Shown here: positions 18,309-26,344 of the stretch, one piece after another
How positions within the stretch are numbered: the first letter of the stretch is position 1
Layout of the letters: each line of letters starts with the position of its first letter
Source of the DNA: Arthrobacter sp. Y81
Lineage (GTDB): Bacteria > Actinomycetota > Actinomycetes > Actinomycetales > Micrococcaceae
Assembly (NCBI RefSeq): GCF_002929335.1
Contig: NZ_PJIL01000009.1
Coordinates: forward strand, 1 to 64,000
Reading direction: 5' to 3'
DNA length: 64,000 nt
Position numbers and translations under genes: made by a program
The notes under the pieces: generated by a model
What the model was told of the DNA's origin: nothing
What the model saw: the letters and a program-made list of their open reading frames with translations, nothing else
The model's database searches: none

Positions 18309-18644
18309 TCAACGGATCGCCCGCCCGCCCCTGCGGCGGGCGGCGGTCCACCAAAGAAGTCTCTGTGTGGAGCCGTGCGTCAGTGATGTGCAGGCTGCCC
18401 GCACCAGCCGGAGGGCGGTTCCTTGGGGGAACCGCCCTCCGGCATGTCCGGACAGGGGTGCCGGAGTCGGGGGCTGCCACCCGCCCAGGCCGGGGTCACG
18501 TTCCGGGCATGTCCAGCGCCTCATACGCCCGAATGCCGGCGCCGAGCGGCGTTCCCTGGTCCGCTGGGCCGCTTCAGGCGAGCTCTCCGCCATAAGTTCC
18601 TGTGCTGACTGGGTTGCGATGTAAAGAACTACAAACTTCTTCAT
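18309..18644 (-). pseudogene. Truncated YCII/DGPF-type small protein gene
   Basis: The frame opens well: GAGG 7 bases before ATG 18644, then MKKFVVLYIATQSAQELMAE, which resembles the N-terminus of short YCII-related/DGPF proteins. After about 25 codons the likeness stops and the remainder (to 18309) is Arg/Pro/Trp-rich, typical of out-of-frame GC-rich DNA, and overlaps a 15-bp-stem hairpin at 18408-18442. I read it as a gene that has lost its body by deletion or rearrangement. The fragment is short, so the family call is tentative. Confidence 0.45.
18408..18442. repeat. Perfect 15-bp stem-loop
   Basis: CCGGAGGGCGGTTCC at 18408-18422 pairs exactly with 18428-18442 around a 5-nt loop. No T-run follows on either strand, so it is not a classical terminator. 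It lies within the decayed YCII-like gene and may be a dispersed palindromic element or an mRNA-stabilising end. Confidence 0.7.
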
Positions 18645-18839
18645 CAGAGGTCCTCGTCTTTAGTGCCTTGCGGTGTCGGGTGGGTCGCCCTTCCGTTTCG
18701 CAGGCTCGAGCCTAGGCCGAAGGTTCGTCCGGGTCTATGGGCTCTCGCGGAAACTCCCACGGTGCCGACTACGGGCCGATCGCCCCTAGACAGCCATTTC
18801 GCCGTCGGCAAACATGGACCTAAAGGCGCAGTCCGCAAA

Positions 18840-18872
18840 GTTGAGCGTTGTACACTCAACTTTAAGAGTTGA
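18840..18872. promoter_or_regulatory. HAIR-like HspR operator at clpB
   Basis: GTTGAGC-N7-ACTCAAC at 18840-18860 matches the HspR inverted repeat (HAIR: CTTGAGT-N7-ACTCAAG) except at the outer base pairs and one inner base. A third half-site, AGTTGA at 18867-18872, makes a second palindrome TCAACT-TTAAG-AGTTGA. It lies 24-56 bp before the clpB start. HspR control of clpB is established in actinobacteria; no hspR gene is in the window. Confidence 0.72.
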
Positions 18873-18895
18873 TTTATCCCCGAAAGGAGCTCTCT

Positions 18896-21565
18896 TTGGA
18901 CGCCAAGTTCACCACCAAGAGCCAGGAGGCTCTTTCCGCTGCTGCCATGAACGCCTCCACGGCGGGAAATCCGCAGGTTGAGCCGGCCCATCTTCTCAAG
19001 GCGCTCATGGACCATCGGGAGGGTGTCGCCGTCGCGCTCCTGCGTGCCACCGGTGCCGATCCGGATGCCGTGAGCGTCCAGGCCAGCACCGCCATCAAGG
19101 CCCTTCCGGCCTCGTCAGGCACGTCGGTGCAGCAGGCCCAACTTTCCCGGGCGGCCCTGCAGGCCATCAAGAATGCCCAAAACGAGGCGGATAAACTGGG
19201 GGACACTTTCGTTTCCACCGAGCACCTTCTGCTGGGTCTCTCCGCCGGCAGCGACGCCGTCGGAAAGCTGATGCGCGACGCCGGCGCTTCCCACGAAGCG
19301 CTGCTCGCCGCCCTGCCGGGTGTCCGCGGGGACCGTAAGGTCACAAACGCCGACCCGGAGAACACCTTTCAGGCATTGGAGAAATTCGGCACGGACCTTA
19401 CTGCCATTGCGCGGTCCGGCAAACTGGATCCGGTTATTGGCCGCGACGCCGAGATCCGCCGCATCATCCAGGTGCTGAGCCGCCGCACCAAAAACAACCC
19501 CGTCATCATTGGTGAGCCCGGTGTGGGCAAGACCGCTGTCGTTGAGGGCCTGGCTCAGCGGATCGTCGCGAATGACGTGCCGGAAAGCCTGCGCGGCAAG
19601 ACCCTCATCGCCCTGGACCTGGCCTCGATGGTGGCCGGGGCAAAGTACCGCGGCGAGTTTGAGGAGCGGCTGAAGGCCGTCCTGGAGGAAATCAAGAGTT
19701 CCGAGGGGCAGATTGTCACCTTCATAGACGAGCTCCACACCGTGGTGGGGGCAGGCGCCTCCGGGGACAGCTCCATGGACGCCGGTAATATGCTCAAGCC
19801 CATGCTTGCCCGTGGTGAACTGCGCCTGATCGGCGCCACCACCCTGGACGAATACCGGGAGAACATCGAGAAGGATCCTGCCTTGGAGCGCCGCTTCCAG
19901 CAGGTGTTCGTGGGCGAGCCGAGCGTGGACGACACCATCGGCATCCTCCGCGGCCTCAAGGAGCGCTACGAGGCCCATCACAAGGTCTCCATCGCGGACT
20001 CCGCCCTCGTGGCCGCCGCCACGCTGTCCAACCGCTACATCTCGGGGCGCCAGCTCCCGGACAAGGCAATCGACCTGGTGGACGAGGCCGCCTCACGCCT
20101 GCGCATGGAGATTGATTCCGCGCCGGAGGAAATTGACCAGCTGCGGCGCCAGGTGGACCGGCTGACCATGGAAGAGCTGGCCCTCGCCAATGAGAAGGAC
20201 GCAGCGTCCGTGGAGCGCCTGGCCGCGCTGCGGGCGGACATGGCGGACAAGAAGGAAGCACTGTCGGCACTCAACGCCCGCTGGGAAGCCGAGAAGGCCG
20301 GCCTCAACCACGTCGGTGACCTCAAAGCCCGGATCGACGAGCTGCGCTCGGCCGCGGAGAAGTACCAGCGCGAAGGGGACCTCGCTGCCGCCTCCCGCAT
20401 CCTCTACGGCGAACTTCCCGCACTGGAACGCGAGCTGTCCGCCGCCGCCGAGGCCGAGTCTGCCCGGGTGGCCGGCGGTGGCGCCAAGCAGGAACTCATG
20501 GTGGCCGACGAAGTCACGGCAGGTGACATTGCTGAGGTGATTTCGGCCTGGACCGGAATTCCGGCCGGGCGCATGCTTCAGGGCGAAAGCCAGAAGCTGC
20601 TGCACATGGAAGAGGAGCTCGGCAAGCGGCTGATCGGCCAGAAAAAGGCCGTCGCTGCCGTGTCCGATGCGGTCCGACGTGCCCGCGCGGGCATCAGCGA
20701 TCCGCACCGGCCGACCGGATCGTTCCTGTTCCTGGGACCCACCGGTGTGGGCAAGACCGAGCTTGCGAAGGCACTGGCGGAGTTCCTGTTCGACGACGAA
20801 CGCGCCATGGTTCGGATTGACATGTCCGAGTACGGGGAAAAGCACTCCGTGGCACGTCTGGTCGGAGCGCCTCCGGGCTACGTGGGCTACGAGGAAGGCG
20901 GCCAGCTGACCGAAGCCGTCCGTCGTCGTCCGTACTCCGTGGTGCTTTTGGACGAAGTGGAGAAGGCGCACCCCGAGGTGTTCGACATCCTCCTGCAGGT
21001 GCTCGACGACGGTCGTCTCACCGACGGCCAGGGCCGCACTGTGGATTTTCGCAATGTGATCCTGGTGCTGACCTCGAACCTGGGCAGCCAGTTCCTGGTG
21101 GACCAGACCTTGGATGCCAACGCCAAACGCAGTGCCGTCATGGCCACGGTGCATGCTTCGTTCAAGCCTGAATTCTTGAACCGGCTGGACGAGGTGGTGC
21201 TGTTCGATGCCCTGGACGTTGAAGAGCTGGCCCGGATCGTGGAACTCCAGGTGGCGGAACTCGGCCAGCGGCTGCACGACCGCCGGCTCAACCTGGAAGT
21301 CACCGACGGCGCCCGAGCGTGGCTGGCCATGACAGGCTTCGATCCTGCCTACGGTGCGCGTCCGCTGCGCAGGCTGGTGCAGCGCGAAATTGGCGACCGG
21401 CTGGCCAAGGCCATCCTCGCCGGTGACATCGCCGACGGGGACACCGTCCTGGTCGACACTGCCGCCGGCGTCGACGAACTCACCATTGCCAGCCTGGACG
21501 GCCCCGAAGGGCCCGACGGTGGTGCCCTTGCCGGCAGTGGACTGTCCGTGCGGCGGAAGAGCTAG
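18896..21565 (+). CDS. clpB: ClpB disaggregase (Hsp100)
   Basis: An 889-residue ClpB. The order is: Clp_N repeats (about 1-145), first AAA+ domain with Walker [11 protein letters not shown] near 205-214, the long coiled-coil middle domain (about 400-530), second AAA+ domain with [10 protein letters not shown] near 614-623, and a C-terminal D2-small domain. It extracts and refolds proteins from aggregates together with DnaK, using ATP. The start is TTG 18896, since GAAAGGAG lies 6 bases upstream and the family sequence ([12 protein letters not shown]) begins right there; the next in-frame candidate, 9 codons earlier, lacks a site. A HAIR-like repeat upstream suggests heat-shock control. Confidence 0.96.
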   Translation: MDAKFTTKSQEALSAAAMNASTAGNPQVEPAHLLKALMDHREGVAVALLRATGADPDAVSVQASTAIKALPASSGTSVQQAQLSRAALQAIKNAQNEADKLGDTFVSTEHLLLGLSAGSDAVGKLMRDAGASHEALLAALPGVRGDRKVTNADPENTFQALEKFGTDLTAIARSGKLDPVIGRDAEIRRIIQVLSRRTKNNPVIIGEPGVGKTAVVEGLAQRIVANDVPESLRGKTLIALDLASMVAGAKYRGEFEERLKAVLEEIKSSEGQIVTFIDELHTVVGAGASGDSSMDAGNMLKPMLARGELRLIGATTLDEYRENIEKDPALERRFQQVFVGEPSVDDTIGILRGLKERYEAHHKVSIADSALVAAATLSNRYISGRQLPDKAIDLVDEAASRLRMEIDSAPEEIDQLRRQVDRLTMEELALANEKDAASVERLAALRADMADKKEALSALNARWEAEKAGLNHVGDLKARIDELRSAAEKYQREGDLAAASRILYGELPALERELSAAAEAESARVAGGGAKQELMVADEVTAGDIAEVISAWTGIPAGRMLQGESQKLLHMEEELGKRLIGQKKAVAAVSDAVRRARAGISDPHRPTGSFLFLGPTGVGKTELAKALAEFLFDDERAMVRIDMSEYGEKHSVARLVGAPPGYVGYEEGGQLTEAVRRRPYSVVLLDEVEKAHPEVFDILLQVLDDGRLTDGQGRTVDFRNVILVLTSNLGSQFLVDQTLDANAKRSAVMATVHASFKPEFLNRLDEVVLFDALDVEELARIVELQVAELGQRLHDRRLNLEVTDGARAWLAMTGFDPAYGARPLRRLVQREIGDRLAKAILAGDIADGDTVLVDTAAGVDELTIASLDGPEGPDGGALAGSGLSVRRKS

Positions 21566-22326
21566 GGGATGAGGGATTCCATGATGATGTTGCCCTTGTC
21601 CGCTGTGACATAGCAGTCCACCCGCCTGTCGCCCTGTTCCCAGCTGGTGTCACTGGGGTAGGCGTTGCGTTGCATGAGGACATAGTTGGCCACGGCGTCG
21701 GTCAGCCCGGCGCCCTGGCAGATCTCGCGGCCCTTTTCCCGAAGTGCGGCGACGCCCGGGTACGAGTCCGACTCCGGGTATCGGTGCACGGCGACCAGCT
21801 GTGCGGAGTGGCCCGTGGTGCAGGGCACTACCCGGGATGCAGTGGCTTCGGGATCGAAATTCTCGAAGCAGTCGCCCAGCTGGTAGTCCAGGGCCCCCAC
21901 CCCATCCAGGGGGAGCTCGCCCCGGGTTGCCTGCGCGGACGGGGACGCCGACTCCGTGGCCGGGGGCTGGGTTGTTGCCTGCTGGTTGCCGCTCCCGAGC
22001 AGGGTGGCAACCCACCAGATAAGCAGGCCCAGCAGAATCAGGCCTGCCACCACGATGCCGGCCTTCAGCAAGGTCTCCTTTGACACAACCGCCGGAGTTT
22101 CGTTGGACGGAGTGTCGTTGGACTGAGCAATATCGGACGTCTCATCCGACGGCGTCTCCCTGGGCGCGGGATCGTCCGTGCCGGCCGGCGGCTGGACGGG
22201 AATGCTGCTGGTCGGCGGTCGGGCAGGGGGAGGCGGCACGACTGGCGGCAGTCCGGTTCCCGGGGTTGTCTTCGGGTTCCCTGTGCTGTTGCCTGTTGCG
22301 TTCTCGTCATTCACGTGAGGATTCAC
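21562..22326 (-). CDS. Membrane-anchored Septum_form-domain protein
   Basis: About 254 residues. The order is: a cytoplasmic Pro/Thr/Ser-rich N-terminus with a PPPPARPP segment, one membrane helix (AGIVVAGLILLGLLIWWVA), a Thr/Ser/Pro linker, then an extracellular domain of about 110 residues with paired Cys (LGDCF, VPCTTGH, EICQG, VDCYV) resembling the actinobacterial Septum_form family. The Cys pairs suggest disulphides outside the cell. The function is not established beyond the family name. The start is uncertain: GTG 22326 or GTG 22314, with a longer TTG option at 22410. Its stop shares CTAG with the clpB stop. Confidence 0.7.
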   Translation of the reverse strand: MNPHVNDENATGNSTGNPKTTPGTGLPPVVPPPPARPPTSSIPVQPPAGTDDPAPRETPSDETSDIAQSNDTPSNETPAVVSKETLLKAGIVVAGLILLGLLIWWVATLLGSGNQQATTQPPATESASPSAQATRGELPLDGVGALDYQLGDCFENFDPEATASRVVPCTTGHSAQLVAVHRYPESDSYPGVAALREKGREICQGAGLTDAVANYVLMQRNAYPSDTSWEQGDRRVDCYVTADKGNIIMESLIP

Positions 22327-22614
22327 CCTTCCCGGCGTCCTTTCCTGGCTTTTCCCTGCTTTTCCCCGGAGGAATGTCGCAGATGCGGCCGCTGGCTTGG
22401 AGTCGCTCAAACGACTCTACCGAAGAAAATAGGCGGGCCGATATGGCCGGGACCAGTGCAAACGTGGCAACTCTGCTCCGGAGGTAACCGGTCGGGGCGC
22501 AGTTACCGCTGAAAGCATGTAATCTAGGTGTACGACAAATTGACCAAACATTCCGGGGCCTCACTAACGCCAATGGTGACCACCTCCGGTCCGAGTACAA
22601 AAGGGGGTCACGCC
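22327..22614. promoter_or_regulatory. Promoter region of the DUF3073 gene
   Basis: A 288-bp divergent gap. Near 22518-22528 the sequence reads TGTAATCT, resembling an extended -10 (TG-N-TAATCT); no convincing -35 was found. Just before ATG 22615 is AAGGGGGT, a strong ribosome site. Nothing else stands out. Confidence 0.4.
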
Positions 22615-22848
22615 ATGGGGCGCGGCCGTCAAAAGGCAAAAGCTACCAAGCAGGCTCGGGATATTAAGTACTATTCCCCGAACACTGACTACTCTGCTCT
22701 TCAGCGTGAGCTCAAGAGCTCAGAGGGTCGTGCACCGAGCCGTTTCTCGAGTGAGCCGGTTGAGCCGGATTATTCGGCTTATGTGGACAAGTACGCGGAT
22801 GATTTGGAAGAAGACGACGACGAGGTAGACACCCGTCGAATCGGCTAG
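22615..22848 (+). CDS. DUF3073 conserved actinobacterial protein
   Basis: A 77-residue highly charged protein starting MGRGRQKAKATKQARDIKYY and ending in a poly-acidic stretch (ADDLEEDDDEVDTRRIG), characteristic of the DUF3073 family that is nearly universal in actinobacteria. The basic N-terminus and acidic C-terminus suggest a nucleic-acid- or ribosome-associated role, but none is established. ATG 22615 has AAGGGGGT 7 bases upstream, so I reject an in-frame upstream extension. A strong terminator (22974-23020) lies about 125 bp downstream. Confidence 0.9.
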   Translation: MGRGRQKAKATKQARDIKYYSPNTDYSALQRELKSSEGRAPSRFSSEPVEPDYSAYVDKYADDLEEDDDEVDTRRIG

Positions 22849-22973
22849 TTGTCGCCCGCTGAACCTGCCGTAAGGCAATCAGCGGCGTGCCGCCGTCGTA
22901 CTTTTCACCACAGTGTCCCGTACGACACTTCGGCTCTTCTTTTCCGGCACCCCGTGTGCTGACTTCAGTTATC

Positions 22974-23020
22974 AGGCCCGTCAGGGCATGCCGGCTTCCG
23001 GTGTGCCCTGACGGGCCTTT
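22974..23020 (+). terminator. Intrinsic terminator downstream of the DUF3073 gene
   Basis: AGGCCCGTCAGGGCA at 22974-22988 pairs perfectly with 23004-23018 around a 15-nt loop, followed by TTTCTGCTGTT. The 15-bp stem plus T-rich tail fits Rho-independent termination in the + direction. A weaker hairpin, CGCTGA/TCAGCG, sits at 22857-22884 right after the stop codon. Confidence 0.75.
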
Positions 23021-23069
23021 CTGCTGTTCCCGCCGGGTGGGTCGAGCGCGCCGTAGTGGCATGAGCGTC

Positions 23070-23320
23070 CAGGGCGGGCCGGCGGCGGCACCCACCACGG
23101 CCTCAAGCACGCCTGCCGTCTCGTCCGCCATGTCCGAGTAGTGGAAATCGGCATAGGTATCCACGGTATAACCGTGACCCCGCCGGTCGAAGGCGACGAT
23201 GCGGAAACGCTCCGACAGGCCCGGGCCGATGCTGTTGAGCAGATCGTCGCTGTTACCGAGGCCGCCGTGCAGCAGCAGAAGCGGCTCGCCATTGCCGCCG
23301 CGGTCACATGCCGGTCGATG
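23070..23320 (-). pseudogene. Decayed alpha/beta-hydrolase N-terminal fragment
   Basis: On the minus strand one frame reads GNGEPLLLLHGGLGNSDDLL, then FRIVAFDRRGHGYT and FHYSDMADE. This is the classic alpha/beta-hydrolase start: oxyanion-loop HGG, then DRRGHG. The likeness ends before the nucleophile elbow (G-x-S-x-G), where the sequence becomes Arg/Pro-rich, and there is no start codon before the GNGEP segment. The catalytic Ser, Asp and His are therefore absent. It is a gene remnant squeezed between the DUF3073 terminator and the VOC genes. Confidence 0.65.
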
Positions 23321-23431
23321 GTAGCGGGGGCGATGTTGTCAGCCGTGTTGTCAGTGCTGGAGCCCCGTACTAGGTTGATCGTGGGCTGTTCCATAGACTG
23401 GTCCACCGGCGGTCGAAGGGGATTGATTTCC

Positions 23432-24226
23432 ATGCCAGAAGTTGAGAGCTACAAGCAGGGCACGCCGTGTTGGGCGGACCTCTCTGCGAGCGGCATCGAG
23501 GCGGCCAAGGAGTTCTACTCGCAGCTGTTCGGCTGGGAGCTGGACGCAATGCCCGCAGGGCCGGACATGACGTACTACATGGCCCGGCTGCAGGGCCGCT
23601 ACGTTGCCGGAATGATGCAGCAGATGCCGGACATGGCGTCCGCCGGGTTGCCGTCCTACTGGGCCAGCTACCTTGCCGTGGACAATGCCGACGAAGCGGC
23701 CGCGAAGGTCGCAGAGGCAGGCGGAACCCTGCTGTATCCCGTGGATGATGTGGAGAACGGCAGCGGGAGGATGTTCTTCGCAGCGGATCCCACCGGCGCC
23801 CAGGTGGGCTTCTGGCAGGCCGGGTCCCACATCGGGTCCGGGCTGGTGGACGAACCCGGCGCCCCGGTCTGGAGCGAGCTGCAGACAAGCGACGTCCCGC
23901 AGGCCATCCGGTTCTACGAGGCCGTGACCGGATGCACCACGGAGACCGCACCCGCCGGCGAGCTCAGCGAATACACCAACTTCATGGTGGATGGGAAGCC
24001 CGTGGCCGGGGCCTTGAGGCAGCCCATGGGAGGGGTGCCGTCTTTCTGGATGATCTACTTCAAAGTCGAGGATGTGGACCTTGCCGCGGCCCGGGCGGCC
24101 GACCTCGGCGGGCAGGTCCATGTGCCCGGGTTCGATGTCCCGGGGGTGGGCAGGCTGGCCGTACTGACGGACGCCAACGGAGCCGCCTTCAGCATCATGG
24201 CTGCCGAAAGCGCGGGCACACGATGA
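23432..24226 (+). CDS. Tandem VOC (glyoxalase/dioxygenase-fold) protein
   Basis: A 264-residue protein with two VOC beta-alpha-beta modules, about 8-125 and 135-258. Repeated landmarks are the opening PCWADLSA / PVWSELQT and FYSQLFGWE / FYEAVTGCT. VOC proteins form metal or ligand sites at the module interface. This tandem type resembles hydroxylases and stress-linked glyoxalase-like proteins of actinobacteria; no substrate can be assigned. The start ATG 23432 follows GAAGGGGA. Its TGA overlaps the ATG of the next, related gene. Confidence 0.8.
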   Translation: MPEVESYKQGTPCWADLSASGIEAAKEFYSQLFGWELDAMPAGPDMTYYMARLQGRYVAGMMQQMPDMASAGLPSYWASYLAVDNADEAAAKVAEAGGTLLYPVDDVENGSGRMFFAADPTGAQVGFWQAGSHIGSGLVDEPGAPVWSELQTSDVPQAIRFYEAVTGCTTETAPAGELSEYTNFMVDGKPVAGALRQPMGGVPSFWMIYFKVEDVDLAAARAADLGGQVHVPGFDVPGVGRLAVLTDANGAAFSIMAAESAGTR

Positions 24227-25095
24227 CCGGGCGCACCACCTTCAACGCCGGCGAGATCTGCTGGACGGACCTGCAGACCAAGGATGTGGAGGCCGCCAAG
24301 GCGTTCTACGCCGCGGTTTTCGGCTGGCGCTACGAGGACCTCCCCACGCCGGACGGGCGGAGCTACGCTAAGGCGTTCCTGGGCGATGACCTGGTCACCG
24401 TCATTGCACCCCAGAATCCCCATCAGGAAGCCTCCGGAACAGCCGCAAAGTGGAACATCTACTTTGCTGCCGCTGATGCTGGGGCCATTGTGGAAGAGAC
24501 CCCGCACGCGGGCGGCTCCGTGGAGTTCGGCCCGGAAGAGGTGGAGGACACGGGTGTGATGGTGTTCCTGGCGCCGCCCGGCGGCGGCACCACCGGAGTG
24601 TGGCAGCCGGGAACGCATACCGGATCCGCAAGGTACAACGAGCCCGGCGCCCTTGCATGGGCGGAGTTGCTGACACCAGAGCCCCAGGCCGCCGTCGCCT
24701 TCTTCCAGCAACTGTTCGGGCATGAGGTCACCGAATACCCGCAGGACGACGGCGGAACGTACACCACGCTGATGGTGGACGGCGCGGAAGTAGCGGGGAT
24801 CGCACCGCTGCCGCAGGATGACGCCGACGAGGACGAAGCGGGGTTCTGGGGTGCGGAGCCGGAGTACCCCGCCGGTGACGGGGACGAAGCGGAGCCTGAG
24901 GAGCGGGCGCTGCAGACAGGCTGGCAGGTGTACTTTGGCGTCTCCAGCGTCGCGGAGGCCGTGGCAGCAGCGGTGGCTGGGGGTGCCGTCGTCCTGATCG
25001 AACCGGAGGCTGACGGCAGCGACGACCAGGAAGCCGGAAGCGTGGCCACCCTGCAGGATCCGCAGGGTGGTGTGTTCAGCGTGCTGGAGGTCTAA
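24223..25095 (+). CDS. Second tandem VOC-fold protein
   Basis: A 290-residue paralogue of the preceding protein, likewise with two VOC modules (starts EICWTDLQT and LAWAELLT). It has an acidic insertion of about 35 residues (DDADEDEAG...GDEAEPEE) inside the second module, so that half is probably not a strict copy of the first. ATG 24223 overlaps the upstream stop by 4 bp, which makes co-translation and a hetero-complex possible. It is convergent with purM across a long terminator hairpin. The function is unknown. Confidence 0.78.
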   Translation: MTGRTTFNAGEICWTDLQTKDVEAAKAFYAAVFGWRYEDLPTPDGRSYAKAFLGDDLVTVIAPQNPHQEASGTAAKWNIYFAAADAGAIVEETPHAGGSVEFGPEEVEDTGVMVFLAPPGGGTTGVWQPGTHTGSARYNEPGALAWAELLTPEPQAAVAFFQQLFGHEVTEYPQDDGGTYTTLMVDGAEVAGIAPLPQDDADEDEAGFWGAEPEYPAGDGDEAEPEERALQTGWQVYFGVSSVAEAVAAAVAGGAVVLIEPEADGSDDQEAGSVATLQDPQGGVFSVLEV

Positions 25096-25096
25096 A

Positions 25097-25162
25097 CACG
25101 TCGAGTGCTCCGCAACTGCCGTTATGGACCTGCTAAACGGCGGTTGCGGAGCACTCGATGTG
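25097..25162. terminator. 27-bp-stem bidirectional terminator between VOC gene and purM
   Basis: Arms 25097-25123 and 25136-25162 pair over 27 bp with only two non-Watson-Crick positions, around a 12-nt loop. The stem core GAGTGCTCCGCAACTGCCG is far longer than a terminator needs. It separates convergent genes and has AAA/TTT flanks. It may belong to a dispersed palindrome family used as bidirectional terminators. Confidence 0.75.
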
Positions 25163-25174
25163 GTTTAGGAACCC

Positions 25175-26344
25175 TTAGGCGTAGGCGTTCACCAGTCGGA
25201 CTGCGCCGCCGTCAACACCCTTGGCGCCCTGGACGTAGTCCGGACCGGTCTTGACGATTGCGTCCGAGTTCTGTTCCACCGTGCCCATGACCCAGGACGG
25301 CAGCCCGCGGTCGTTGAGGCGGTTCACGGCGGCGTCGGCAGCTTCGGGGGAGACGATTGCCACCATGCCCACGCCGAGGTTCAGCGTGCGCTCAAGGTCT
25401 GCCAGCGGGACGTTGCCCAGTTCCGAGACCAGCTTGAAGATGGCGGGCAGTTCCCACGTGGCGCGGTCCACCGTGGCGATGAGGCCCTGCGGGAGGACAC
25501 GGGCCAGGTTGGCTGCGAGGCCCCCGCCGGTGACGTGGCTGAAGCCGTGGACGGCCTTGCCGGCTGCGGAGCCGTTCACCGGGAAGGTGCGGGCCAGGTC
25601 CAGGCAGTCGGCTGCGTAGACGCGGGTGGGCTCGAGCAATTCCTCGCCCAGCGTGCGTCCGAGTTCGGAAACCTGGCGGTCCAGGGCCCAGCCGGCGTGG
25701 TTGATGACGCGGCGGACCAGGGAGTAGCCGTTGGAGTGCAGGCCGGAGGAGGCCATGCCGATCACCACGTCGCCGGCGCGGACACGGTCCGGGCCCAGCA
25801 GTTCTGACGCTTCAACAACGCCGGTGGCAGCACCCGCGACGTCGTATTCGTGCTCGCCCAGCAGGCCCGGGTGCTCGGCGGTTTCGCCGCCCACCAGGGC
25901 GGTACCGGCCACGGAGCAGGCTGCTGCAATGCCGCGGACGATGTCCGCGATGCGCTCGGGAACAACCTTGCCGCACGCGATGTAGTCGGTCATGTAGAGC
26001 GGCTCGGCGCCTACCACCACGATGTCGTCCACCACCATGCCCACGAGGTCGAACCCGATGGTGTCATGGATGTCCATGGCCTGGGCGATGGCCACCTTGG
26101 TGCCCACGCCGTCCGTGGATGTGGCCAGCAGGGGGCGCTTGAAGGTGAGGAGCTTCGAGACGTCGTAGAGGCCGGCGAAGCCGCCCACGCCGCCGATCAC
26201 CGAGGAATTGTGGGTGGCCTTGACGGCGTCCTTCATCAGTTCAACGGCGCGGTCTCCCGCTTCGACGTCTACGCCGGCAGAGGCGTACGTGATGCCGCGG
26301 GCTGTCTCTGAGGAGTTACCGGCGGCGGGTGATGCGGAAGTCAT
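25175..26344 (-). CDS. purM: Phosphoribosylformylglycinamidine cyclo-ligase
   Basis: A 389-residue PurM (AIR synthetase), which closes the imidazole ring in purine synthesis with ATP. Family marks are YASAGVDVEAGDRAVELM at the start, GGFAGLYD, TDGVGTKV, GGETAEHPG and the C-terminal half with SGLHSNGYSL. Its ATG overlaps the purF stop by 4 bp, so purF-purM is a translationally coupled operon, the usual actinobacterial order. Length is normal. Confidence 0.96.
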   Translation of the reverse strand: MTSASPAAGNSSETARGITYASAGVDVEAGDRAVELMKDAVKATHNSSVIGGVGGFAGLYDVSKLLTFKRPLLATSTDGVGTKVAIAQAMDIHDTIGFDLVGMVVDDIVVVGAEPLYMTDYIACGKVVPERIADIVRGIAAACSVAGTALVGGETAEHPGLLGEHEYDVAGAATGVVEASELLGPDRVRAGDVVIGMASSGLHSNGYSLVRRVINHAGWALDRQVSELGRTLGEELLEPTRVYAADCLDLARTFPVNGSAAGKAVHGFSHVTGGGLAANLARVLPQGLIATVDRATWELPAIFKLVSELGNVPLADLERTLNLGVGMVAIVSPEAADAAVNRLNDRGLPSWVMGTVEQNSDAIVKTGPDYVQGAKGVDGGAVRLVNAYA

